Assembly: GCA_001584585.1 (NCBI GenBank)
Contig: LSYV01000041.1
Coordinates: 150,899-214,898 of the forward strand
Origin: Gonium pectorale
Lineage: Eukaryota; Chlorophyta; Chlorophyceae; Chlamydomonadales; Volvocaceae
Direction: 5' to 3'
DNA length: 64,000 nucleotides
Shown here: piece after piece, positions 23,664 to 34,600 of the stretch
Position numbering within the stretch: position 1 is the stretch's first letter
How the letters are laid out: the number at the start of each line of letters is the position of its first letter
Position numbers and translations under genes: made by a program
The notes under the pieces: model-generated
What the model was told of the DNA's origin: nothing
What the model saw: only the letters and a program-made list of their open reading frames with translations
Databases searched by the model: none

Positions 23664-23790
23664 GATGGCAGTGAGCAGGACAGCACGATTGCATCGGGAA
23701 CAACGACGTGACACAAACCCTGCGATAGCAGTGAGCAGGACAGCACGATTGCATCGGAACAACGACGTGACGCAACCCTGCGATGGCACT
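23664..23790. repeat. Tandem repeat of about 60 bp, two full copies plus a fragment
   Basis: Copy 1 is 23664-23723 (60 bp) and copy 2 is 23724-23781 (58 bp). They differ by a few substitutions and single-base deletions. A third copy begins at 23782 (GATGGCACT) and breaks off. Confidence 0.9.
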
Positions 23791-24068
23791 TCAACCTTGC
23801 CGGGGCTGGTCCCTGCCCAGCCCCGACCTGGCAAGGAACACAATCCAGTCGGCATGCCATCGTCTATATTTGCTGCGCATTTCAGACGGTGTCCACCCAG
23901 TTCCACGCGCTGACCCTGCGGCTCTAAGCCCCACCCAACCTCACCCAAGTCCCATGCAAGAACTCCCGCAACGCCGCTGCACATATGGCCGGGTGTCAGG
24001 CCACTTCATGGCAGCCTCACAAGCAACTCCCACCAACCCGAGCGCAACGTCCTGCCGTGGCGTGAGCC

Positions 24069-24419
24069 GTGCGGTACGGGTACGGCTCATGCGGTGTCAT
24101 TGATCAGCACGTCTTGTTGATGCGTTTTCGTCTGTGTGTGTGGAGTATTGCAGTGAATCGCCCTGGTGGTCGGGAGAGGGCAGCACGACTATGCCCTGCG
24201 TGTCTTGACGTTGACAGCGGAGGTACCCTGATAGGGGTGGTAGAAGATGAGAAACACGTGTTGCTTGAGTGCCCGAAGTATGACGATTTGCGCGAACCGC
24301 TCTGGAGCTGCGGTCTTGATCAGAGCTCGCAGATGCGAACAGTTATGGCCATTGCGGAGCAGAATGTGCTAGCAAGCGTGCTTGCGAAGATTTGGAAACG
24401 CAGAGCTTCTTTGCTTTGA
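24069..24419 (+). mobile_element. C-terminal fragment of a non-LTR retrotransposon reverse transcriptase ORF
   Basis: An open frame without an ATG encodes RLCPACLD, then VVEDEKHVLLECPKYDDLRE and a helical end, and stops at 24419. A Cys-x2-Cys pair followed by E-D-E-x-H and C-P-x-Y-x-x-x-R is the zinc-binding tail (zf-RVT-like) that closes many LINE polymerase ORFs. No polymerase domain or endonuclease is present upstream, so this is a 5'-truncated dead copy, as expected for LINE insertion. The immediate upstream sequence is unrelated. Confidence 0.65.
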
Positions 24420-25080
24420 GCGCTGAACAAGCTACACTATTTCTTTTCCTTTGTCTTTGAATGAGCTCGTGATTCTTGAGCCTTCTGGCTCGTACGGATC
24501 ATTACGAGCCTTGAGCTTGTAACAAAATCGCAAAAATCGTGTCATTGATGCTCGAGGCTCGTTTGATGCTCATGTAAGCTGCGTACTTCGTTGCTGACGC
24601 AAGAAAATACTGCCATAATTTGCACAGGAACAAGGCACGAGCTGTCATACGAGCTGAACTCTGATCAGCGGCGCAATGCAGATAAATAACTTGAACTGGC
24701 AAGCCTAACATGATGAATTCAAATCGAACAAGTATTTTCCCATGCTGTCCTGGGATTCCACGCTCCGGCATGCTGCCGGCGCCGGCATAGACGAGCAGGC
24801 AAACTCCTTACTTGGGAGCACTGCAACAAGACCTTCCCTAAGGTCACGTCGTGGGAGCAAGGCGCGCTCGCTTCCGCCCCGAGGGCCGGGCGGGGGAGGT
24901 GGCGCGGACGGCACCCCGCCCGAGCGCCCCGACACGCACAGTGGGTCCTTTGCATGGAGCCATACCACCTGGGGATGCCGTTCGGGATCTGAGAGAACCG
25001 CCACCGGCGGTCCAGGAGCGCGGTGGATGGCGCCCGCGGGGTTGAAAGCGTTAGCCCCGGCACCCCCCACCGCTCGTTGA

Positions 25081-28000
25081 ATGCATCCATGCGCTCTCGG
25101 GCTCACAGCGCCGACCCCGCCATTCCCCTCAATCACCAAACCATCCATCCACCGTGCAGCTGCAGACCGGCCTGCAGCCGCTCCGTCGCGCGGCCTCCCG
25201 GCGCCGTCGCCCGGGCCGCCGTTCAGGTGGGTCGCACCGCCCGCCACGGACGGGGGGGGGGGCGGGGTTCAAGGGGAAGGGGTATGAATAACGATGAGCT
25301 GGGCGCCAGCAGCGTTTGTCCCGTCCACGCAGCGGGGGGGGGGTATGATGCATCCTCCCCCGTCGCCTTGTGACAGTCGGTGGGCCGGGTTGGCACTTAC
25401 CAAGACCACGAGCTCCATGCGGCATGCGCTATGGCCCCCGCCCCCCCCCCCCCCCACTTGCGCAGGTTCTGGTTGGATGAGGTGCTTTGGAGTGCGGGGC
25501 GGGATGCGGTGTCCCTGGCGGAGGCGGTGCTGACGGAGGCGGGCGGCGTGCGGACGGGCGGGCCCAGCCGCGCACAGGAGCGCGCGCGACGGAGGCTCGA
25601 GGCGGCAGCTGGGTGCGTTGGGCCGGACGCTCGGCGCTGCGCAAGGGCGGGTGTGGTCCACGTGTGGCGGATTGCAGTACGGCCGTACGGTACGGCCGCG
25701 CGGCATTGGAATGGCCGCGCCGTGATTGCGCGCGTGACGGGCCCTCCGCCGCGGTAGCGCCGTGGGAGTGGGCGTGCAGCGGTGCTGCGGGCGCGCAGCC
25801 GCTCCCCCGCCTCGGGTGGCGCAGCGCTGCCGCCGATCTACTCGGCGCAACATACGCCCTGCGCCCAACGGTCTGTCAGCCAGGCTGCTAGCTTGCTTGC
25901 GTCCTACCGAGTCCTGCCCCGCTACTGGACCCGCCCCAAGGCACGCCCGGCGTCAGCCTCCCGCACCTGCGCTGGAGCGGCTCTCGTGCCGAGCACAGCC
26001 CTCCCCACCTCACTGCACCACGTGCCCAGGGGCCCCGCCCGCCTCACGGCCCAACGTGTGCCGCATACATCCCCCCCTCCCCTTCCAGCTCGTCGGTGTT
26101 CATTCTCCTTTCCCTTCAACTCCCCTTCCCTTCCCTTCCCTGCCCTGCCCTGCCCTCGCTCGGATGAGCGTGTTGGGCCGTTACGTCTACCAGCCTGCAC
26201 CCAACCCGCTCCCTTCCCTCGCAGGGGTGAGCGTGTAGTGGCCCGCCCGGGACATGCCCGACTCACGGCCCCACGCCGCGACCACGCCTGCCGGGTTTCG
26301 CCTCCCCCCGCCCCCCCCAACCCCCCATCCCCTCGCCCGCCCGGGTGCGTGTCGCGGCTCGCGCAGGCAGGTCCCCGAGCGCGGCGGCTCGGCGCTGGGC
26401 TCCTCCCGCATGGGGTTGTGGGAGGTGCTGTGGACCAAGTCGACGTACGCCATCCCAGCCGCGAGGGCGATGCGGCCCGGACAGCTGGTGAGGGCGTGGG
26501 GTTTTCTCGTTCGATGGGCTTTGGCGAGGTCAGAGCTTTGGCGAGAGTGTACTGGTATCCGTCCGCATGCCGGGGTTGGAGGGGTGAACACGGGGGGCAA
26601 GAGGGTCGGCGGCGGCGTGGAGGGAGGCAGGGAAGGAGGGCGAACAGGTTTGCACGGCGGCGCTGGAGGATGGCCAGCACGGTGGGGCAGTGGGGCGGGC
26701 AGGGGTTGCCACGTACGGCAGCTGGGTCCAGAGGTTTAAGAGTGAGAGGGACGCCTTCCTTCCCATGCGGGCACCAGCCCGCTCCCATTAAAACAATGTC
26801 TACAACCTCCCGACTATCGAGCTGCCAGTCGTCAGTTTTCCGCCTTGAACGCCTCCTCCTCGCCTTGACCGTGGCCCCTCCTCTCCCCCCCCACACACAC
26901 AAACACAAACACACACATGAAAACACAAACACACAGGTCAGCGCCTCAGCGGATGGATGCAGGCCCCATCGGTAAACCCCTCACGCTCCGCGCTAGCCTT
27001 GTCCGCGGTGCCCCCTCCCCTCCCCTTCCCCACGCCCCACTCCTCTTTCAACCCGCCCCCCCCCACCCACACACACACAACACAGGTCAGCGCCGTCATC
27101 GGACTCAACTGCCTTACCATGAAGAAGCGCATGCTGGGCACCCTGCTGGCAGCGTACGGCCCCGACGCCGGCCCGGGGGGCACATTCAGCATCACCCCCC
27201 TCAGCTTCGCGCTGCCGGAGCAGACGGCCGAGTGGGCCCAATGGCTGCGGGAGCGGCTCGCCGCGAAGGCGGCAAGGGCGGCGGAGGCGGCTGGGGAGCT
27301 GCGCAATGGGCCGCGGCGCCAGGGGCAGGACCAGGATCCGGTGCATGGGGACGAGGGCGGCTTCTGGATCCTGAAGACCGGCCAGGACGCCGGTGAGTGA
27401 CGCCGTTTCGGCCGTTGCGGGAGGGACCGTCTCAGCGGCAGTGCGTTCTGCATTCGTGTGGTCGCGATTCCCCCTGACCCCGGAGCCGGGTTTTACATGA
27501 GGCCGGAGTTGCACAAGGTGGCCACCGGCTGCCTCCCGGCTGCCTCCCCGCCTGGTCCGTGCTGTCTCTCGCTTCCCCAGGGAGGCGGCAAGTCCCCGTT
27601 TCCCAACCGCATCGCTACCCGAGCCACGGCCCCGCGCTCACCCTCGCTTGCCGAATGCGCCCTCTCCACACAGCTGCCAATGCCGCCCCCCCACGAGGAT
27701 GTGTCTCCGCCTGAGCCAAACGCCACTTGCCCCTACCCCCACCCATCCCAAACCGCAGGCAAGGGCCTGAGCCTGCTGTCTGCCGAACAGGCGCTCCAGT
27801 ACGCCACTGCACAGCTGGCCAAGCCGCAGCTGCCGCAGGCGCCGGAGGGGCAGGAGGAGCCGCTCACACACCGGCTCGGCTCTGGGAGCGGCCCTGGCGG
27901 CGGAGGTGCCTCGGGCGGAGGCAGCGGTGGCTCTGCCGGCGGCGCCGCCAAGCGCTTCGCGCTCCAGGTGGCTCAGCTGTACGTGGGGCGGCCGCTGCTG

Positions 28001-29953
28001 GTGGGCGGCCGCAAGTGCCACCTGCGCTGCTGGCTGCTGGTCACGGCGCACAGCCCCCTCCGGGCGTATCTGCACAGGTGGGGGGGGATGGTGCGGGGGC
28101 GCGGGGTGGGGCGCGGGGTGGGCGAGTGTCACCGCCCGAGGGAACGTATCTGCACAGGTGGGGGGGAGGGGGGGCGCGGAAGGGAGTAGGGGCTGGGCCC
28201 GGGTGGGGGGGGGTTGAGGGAAGGGGAACGTAGTAACGACGAGCTGGGCGCCNNNNNNNNNNNNNNNNNNNNNNNNNNNNNNNNNNNNNNNNNNNNNNNN
28301 NNNNNNNNNNNNNNNNNNNNNNNNNNNNNNNNNNNNNNNNNNNNNNNNNNNNNNNNNNNNNNNNNNNNNNNNNNNNNNNNNNNNNNNNNNNNNNNNNNNN
28401 NNNNNNNNNNNNNNNNNNNNNNNNNNNNNNNNNNNNNNNNNNNNNNNNNNNNNNNNNNNNNNNNNNNNNNNNNNNNNNNNNNNNNNNNNNNNNNNNNNNN
28501 NNNNNNNNNNNNNNNNNNNNNNNNNNNNNNNNNNNNNNNNNNNNNNNNNNNNNNNNNNNNNNNNNNNNNNNNNNNNNNNNNNNNNNNNNNNNNNNNNNNN
28601 NNNNNNNNNNNNNNNNNNNNNNNNNNNNNNNNNNNNNNNNNNNNNNNNNNNNNNNNNNNNNNNNNNNNNNNNNNNNNNNNNNNNNNNNNNNNNNNNNNNN
28701 NNNNNNNNNNNNNNNNNNNNNNNNNNNNNNNNNNNNNNNNNNNNNNNNNNNNNNNNNNNNNNNNNNNNNNNNNNNNNNNNNNNNNNNNNNNNNNNNNNNN
28801 NNNNNNNNNNNNNNNNNNNNNNNNNNNNNNNNNNNNNNNNNNNNNNNNNNNNNNNNNNNNNNNNNNNNNNNNNNNNNNNNNNNNNNNNNNNNNNNNNNNN
28901 NNNNNNNNNNNNNNNNNNNNNNNNNNNNNNNNNNNNNNNNNNNNNNNNNNNNNNNNNNNNNNNNNNNNNNNNNNNNNNNNNNNNNNNNNNNNNNNNNNNN
29001 NNNNNNNNNNNNNNNNNNNNNNNNNNNNNNNNNNNNNNNAGGGAACGCGTTTGGGGAGAGGTTTGAGCAGTTGTGGGGGTTGTTGGGCAACTCTGGCCCA
29101 GAGAGTTGAGGGCGCTGGAGGCGCGAGCTGCGAGCTGCTAGGTGACCCATAGCAGATCGGTGTGCTGGCCGGGAGCGACAGCAAGGTGCCTTTCCGTTGC
29201 GCCCCTGTCCCTACTTTCCTCGGTGCCCGTACGTATGAGAGTTACCCCCGTGTCCGCAGGCGGGGCCTCGTGCTCTTCAGCTCCGAGCTCTACGACCCGG
29301 CCGCCACTGCCGCCGCCGTCGCGGCGTCGGCCTCCTCCCCCTCCGCCGGCGCCACCCCCCTCACCGGCGGCGCCGCCGGTGTTGGCGCAGCAACGGCGCC
29401 GCCATCCAGTCCAGCGCCGGCGCCGCTGCCCGCCAGCCACGTCACCAACTACGCACAGAACAACAACACACTGGTGTGGAGCCTGGGGCAGTTGGCCGAG
29501 CACCTCGGGGACCAGGCCTGGGGGGCGGTGTGGGCCGCCCTGCGCGCCGCGTGCGCCCGATCGCTGGCGGCCGCGCGGTCCTCCCTGGCGGAGGCAAACG
29601 CGTGGCTGCGGCCCGCCGTACAGGAGTACGGCTTTCAGTTGCTGGGGGCCGACTTTCTGCTGGACGAGCGGCTGCGACCCTGGTTGCTGGAGTTCAATAG
29701 CTCGCCGTCCATCATGGTGCAGCACACGGACGGTACGACGCGGCGGTTGATCTTTGAGCAGAAGTACGGCATGATGCGGGACATTTGGGAGATGGTCAGA
29801 TGGCGGGTGTACCGGCAGGAGGAAGAGGGAGGAGGACCGATGGCGGCAGCGGCGGGGCGGCGGCGGCGGCAGCCGGAGGGCCCTGCCGCCGCGGCGCGCG
29901 CCGAGGCGGCCGCCGCGGGGGAGTTCGAGGCCCTGATGCCGTACATGCCGTGA
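25081..29953 (+). CDS. Tubulin-tyrosine-ligase-like (TTLL) protein
   Basis: Supported exons: 25466-25612, 26367-26487, 27086-27392, 27759-28077, 29260-29953 (stop). All join in phase. A first exon 25081-25226 with an ATG and a phase-2 GT donor also fits and would give 577 residues, but this start is uncertain. TTL-family hallmarks appear in order: LWEVLWTKS, LNCLTMKKRML, SFALP, the ATP-grasp lysine strand FWILKTGQDAGKGLSLLS, PLLVGGRKCHLRCWLLVT, HVTNYAQNNN, LLGADFLLDERLRPWLLEF and NSSPSI. The acidic metal ligands (D of GADFLLD, E and N of LEFNSS) are kept. KxDLR has become KCHLR, an odd substitution in a normally conserved position. The enzyme adds glutamate, glycine or tyrosine to tubulin tails; which one cannot be told. 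The intron 28078-29259 contains the assembly gap. The C-terminus is alanine- and arginine-rich. Confidence 0.82.
26931..27094 (+). other. Duplicated 3' splice site in the TTLL gene (decoy and real acceptor)
   Basis: CACAGGTCAGCGCC occurs at 26931-26944 and again at 27081-27094, exactly 150 bp apart, each after a CA-rich tract. Using the second site (exon from 27086) continues the TTL domain. Using the first (exon from 26936) gives an in-frame stop after about 13 codons. Confidence 0.8.
28065..28166 (+). other. Duplicated 5' splice site in the TTLL gene
   Basis: CGTATCTGCACAGGTGGGGG occurs at 28065 and at 28145, 80 bp apart. The first copy supplies the donor that joins in phase to the exon at 29260. 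The second would add 80 nt and shift the frame. Confidence 0.8.
28253..29039. other. Assembly gap (787 N)
   Basis: Run of N inside TTLL intron 5. The exons on both sides join in phase 2, so no coding sequence needs to be missing, although a small exon of length divisible by three cannot be excluded. Confidence 0.98.
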
Positions 29954-31219
29954 TGTCGTACGTGTCGTAACGTCTTACATGCTGCTATAATCAGTCTAGA
30001 GTTAGGTGAGATACACAGTATTCAGTTAACTAGGGCAGCGTTGGCTTGATAGACAGAGCGCATCGCATGAGGCATTGATTAATTCAAGGGAGGTATTCGT
30101 CGGTTGCGATAGAGTGCTGCCGTTTCGGCAGTAACGGCGGCGCATGGCGGAAATCCATGCCAGGGCATTTAGTTGGCAGGAGTTACCCGTGTGAACTGTC
30201 GGACTCCGCCTTCTCCTCCCTCACAAAATTTGCATTTACAGATGGGTTCAAACGATCGGATGAGCGATCATGGTATTCTGAGTGTAGCGTTGGCAGATTT
30301 CCCCCAGGCAGGCCGTCGCCTTCCGTCGTGGCGCTTGCGCAGCAGGAACTGCTCACCTTCAGTGATGAGGAGGACGAGGCTTCCGATTGGTCAGGGCGCG
30401 GTACCGGTCGAGGTTGACGTCGTGTGGAGATGTGTGATATGCTCTGGACTTTTGCCCGGCTGCTGAAACAGGTGATGATGGTGGGAGGACATTCACAATG
30501 TGCGGCTGCTTGCTTGTCTACGGCGGTGATTGAGGGCAGCCCTCCTAAACTTCGCCCGTGATGGATGATGTGCAGCAGGACATGTGGGGTGAAGGGAGAA
30601 GGGCGTCCGCCTACCTTCCAAACTAAACAGCAAGGGTTCCGAACATTGATCCCGACGATGTCGTGTTACACGTCTGCTTGCAAGTATACCTTCCCGAAGC
30701 TTGCCGGGCAGTACGCAGGTTCACACGTAGCGCTTTCTCCCTCCTCTCCTCTTCTCTGCTCTCCTCAGCCGCATGTGTTCTTGCAGCAAGAATATCGGCG
30801 CGATTTCGTGCAGGGTACGTGCTCGGTATACTGAGCGCATCAACTGCCCAGGCATACGGCATAGGCTTACCCATCATTCGTCGTGTCTGTCAAAGCCACA
30901 TTGCCTTCCCTCATATGGAAGTGTCGGTAGGGTGGGTAGCAGGCGAAGGGGCCCACAGCTAGCGTCAACAGCTGTGCAGCTCAGCCTTCCACATCAAGTG
31001 TGACGTCAGCGTCCCGACGGCCCCACCTGCCCACCTCACACCCCAACTGCCAAACCCCAGATCGACACAACACGGCTGCAGCACACAGTGGCTTCTGCGG
31101 ACGGAGCATGGCATCATCTTGATTCCCACAACGGAAAGGGTTCCCCCCTGGAAGCGCCTTGCTCGTGCGAAGAGGAGGTACCGGTAACGACCGCCGGCGG
31201 CTGCTGATGTGCCCAACGC
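29954..31219. other. Convergent intergenic interval
   Basis: Holds the 3' ends of the TTLL gene (plus) and the haem-oxygenase-like gene (minus). One ATG-started plus frame, 30157-30417 (86 residues, ending LLTFSDEEDEASDW...), has an acidic patch but no homology I recognise. I treat it as unproven. Nothing else was recognised. Confidence 0.45.
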
Positions 31220-31603
31220 CTACTCCCTCCGTGCCGCCGCAGCAGCCTCGGCCTCCATGGCCCGGATGTCCCGCACCAGCGCCTCGCCTGCCCGCTGCCC
31301 CATGGCCACCTCCTGGTCGTACCCCCACAGCACCTCCCAGCCGTCAGCCTCGCCGTACCTGCCGTACACATTAGGGGCGGTCATGTTCCAGGTTCGTCCG
31401 GTCAACGTCAAGGTGCGTGGTGCGCACGCATACGGGCGCACCACGTATGGCACGCATATGGGCTGCACTTGCAGCAGTGTCACGGCGAAGTGGGGCGTGG
31501 ATGGGACAGGTAGCTAGGGGCAGGTACCACGCTTGCCCCAAGCAATTGAACGGGCGGGTCGCAACCCGCCCCCAGTCCCCAACCTAACCCCACGCCCCGT
31601 GCG

Positions 31604-31635
<32 letters not shown>

Positions 31636-34600
31636 AACAGCACAAGGATCTGGGCCGCCGCCCCCTACCTCCCTTACCCTTCCCAATGCGGCAAACACAG
31701 TGTGTACACGCCCTGCGTGCGCGCACGCGCAACGCCCCCCCGCACCTCTGTATGAGGGGCACCGCCACCTCCTCCACCATCTGCCGCCCGTGCCGCTCGT
31801 CCTCCCGCACGTGCAGCTCCCAGTAGCCCCAGCCGCTGGCCGGCAGGCCCAGCCGCTGGGCGGCCGCGCAGTAGGTGCGGTACACCGCCGGGCCGTTGAC
31901 CTGCGGACGTGCACGGCGGATGCGTGCATACGGCAGGCGTGTACGGCGGGTGTGTACGGCGGATGCGTGCGGTGCACGAGGCAGTATGATGCACGCTCCT
32001 TGTCTTCGTACTACCGTAAGCAAGGGTGCCCCTTTGCAACCGGCCTGGTCAGGTGATGGATGAAGAGCTTATTACCTCTTGCACCCTGCACTCCAGACTC
32101 ATGGGCGCGTGCAGTTTCAGTCCGCCTAAACTCCCACCACCCATCCAGCCACCCTCCCTCCCTCTCACCTCGAAGAAGGTGAGCCCACCCAGATAGCGCA
32201 GGTAGTGGCGCCTCCGCTCCGTGAGCAGGAAGTTGTGGTTGGCGCTCGCCAGCCACTGGGGTGGGATGGGGCGGGGCAGGGGCGTGGGATCGGGTGCAGA
32301 GGCGCTGCCGGTATTGCGCGGGAGAAGGGCGGTGCAGTAACGGGAGACGGAACCGAATGGACGGGTTTGGAGCATGGCAGCTCGCAACCGTGCCGGCAGT
32401 GGCATGCAAGCGTTCGCGAGTACGGGTGAGCCTGTCCAAGCTGCGAAGCTTCGTGGTCTCCCAGCACCGCCAAACATGGCTCACGCACCCGCCGCTAGCG
32501 ATGCCATGTCACAAGCATGGCATAGTCTGGCCCGGCTCAGGCCAGGGCCAAATCCTACAGCTTCGCAACCCAAGAGCCAACCACAGGAGTTACCCGACAC
32601 AAACAACGCCCCAACCGATTGCCGCACCTGCCAGGGCACCAGGTCAAAGTACGCCTCGGGCCGAGTGTCCAGCCCCAGCTGCGCCATCATGGAGTGGTAA
32701 AACGTCGAGTGCTTGCGGGACAGCTTGCCGCCGCCGTACTCCTGTACGGCAGGGCAAGGCAGCGTCGTACGTTTGGCAGGGCGACGTACCTTTCTCCCAA
32801 ACATACGCTCAGCTCAGCGCGTGCGAGTTGCCTGCGTGCCGATCTGCCTCTGACTGCACGGTAAACAAGAAACAACCCAAATCCAGGAAGTTATCCGACC
32901 CCATAGACCAACCGACCAACCCACTCACCTCCATGAGCACTTTGAACACGGTGGTGGACACGGCGTTGGGCGCGCCCGCGCACACCCGCGACTGCCTGCT
33001 GGCCTCCACCAGCCCGTCCAGCGCGCCTGTCGGTTGGCGGTTGGCGGTTGTTCGGGGGGGGGGGATTGGTGAGTCAGCTTGCAATTTGACCCGCGCGCGA
33101 TTATCTGGTCCAAGTGCAAGTGGCGCAAACTGGCCAGCCAGAGCTCGTCAAAGACCAGACGCGTCAACGTGCAGCTAAGCCTTCACCAAGCAGTGGCACC
33201 ACCGCGTCATACAGCCCGTTCCGCCCGCCAGCAAGAGCGCAACGCGTCCGCCGCGCAGCTGGGCCTGCAGACGACCTACCGCCCCATCCACCACCAAACA
33301 CCAACAACCAAGGAACCACCACCCGTATACCACAACACACCAGATGTCAGCAGAGAGTCAGCAATCCAACCGACCCACCGACTGCCAGCAGGTGGCGGTA
33401 GCCCTCGAGGCTCATCTCGTCGCGCATGAACAGCGCCGCGGGGCTGGGCGGGGGGTCCACGTCGACGGCGGCGCGGGAGCGGACTGCCTCGGCCAGCTGC
33501 GGGCGGAGGCGCGGCCGGTGCAGGACCTTGAGAGACGAGCGAGGGAGACCCGGGCCGGGCTGGGCCGGGCGGAGGCGCGGCCCGGGCACGAGGCGGGCAT
33601 GCACGCCGGCGCCGTTAGTGGTTGGTTGGGACTTGGGAGCGAGGCGGCAAGCGCCTGACGAGCGCCTTTGCACCTACCGGACCACCGTGCGGGTACCGAA
33701 TGCTAGACTGCTTGTAAACCGTGCATACATGATCACACACACGTCAACACGCACGTTCAACCATGCCCGGCCGGCAGTGGACGGAGTGCGAACGGGCATT
33801 AGCTCGCAGTTCTCGCTCCCGCCATCTCTTGTGCACGCGTGTAGGCGCCCGGTCGCAACCGTGTCCGCCCCCTGGCCTGGCGGCCGTGGGTTTGAACTGA
33901 GCCGTCCAAACTGCGGCCGCGCCGCGCCGCACTGTACCTGCTCCACGCTCATGCCCCGGAATTGCGCCGGGCCGTCGACGCCGCCGCGCCGGGCAGTCTC
34001 CCAGCGCTGCCAGGGGCCCTCTACCCTGTCTCGCAGCGAGGCCAGGAGGGGCGAGCGCTCGTTCTCGTAGTGGCGCAGGTCGTCGTACCTGGGAGATGGC
34101 GTGGGACCAATGCCTGTGAGTTATAAATGGGTAGATAGAGCTGGGTGGGACAAAGCGTGAAGCGGCCTCTGGCCCGGCTCGGCCACTTCGTGATTTTGTA
34201 TTGTCAAACAATAACACAGAAATTTAATTTGTCGCCCATGAGGGAAAATGAACGAGTGTCGGTGCCGGGTGGAGCATGCACCGTACGGTGTGGACGCACC
34301 AGAAGTGGTTCAGGCGGTTCAGGCGGTACAGCAGCCGCTGCAGGAAGGTGTGGCAGGCGTGCGAGTCGGGCGAGTCGCTGTCGCCTGCGGGGCGGTAGGT
34401 ATGCGCGCACAGCGCACATTCTGCTCATCGCACGCGATGGCGTGACAAACACGCGGTGCAGCGTGCGCTTGACCCCGCTCCGTACACGCTCCTGGCCTTC
34501 CCCTCGGCTGCGCATGCAGCAAACAAGGGACACACACGCAGTACGCAACACGCAACACGTACAAGGCATTCCCGCACCAGGGGCTGAACCGGGGGCTGAG

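Larger units (their letters stand above)
23409..25080. other. Intergenic interval with tandem repeat and retroelement debris
   Basis: This interval separates the start of the GT61-like gene (minus) from the proposed start of the TTLL gene (plus), so it holds both promoters. It contains a 60-bp tandem repeat (23664-23781) and a non-LTR retrotransposon tail (24069-24419). The stretch 24420-24770 is lower in GC than its surroundings and has repeated GAGCTCGTG/GAGCCTTGAGC words. No host gene was recognised. Confidence 0.5.
25262..28252 (+). repeat. Intron repeat pair, second copy cut by the assembly gap
   Basis: About 40 bp at 25262-25306 (GGGGTTCAAGGGGAAGGGG ... GAGCTGGGCGCC) is closely matched at about 28210-28252 (GGGTTGAGGGAAGGGG ... 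GAGCTGGGCGCC), where the run of N begins. Both copies lie in TTLL introns, so the gap probably continues this repeat. Confidence 0.6.

Noticed and set aside
28041..29184. Long open frames across the N run
   Set aside because: They are translations of unknown bases and carry no information.
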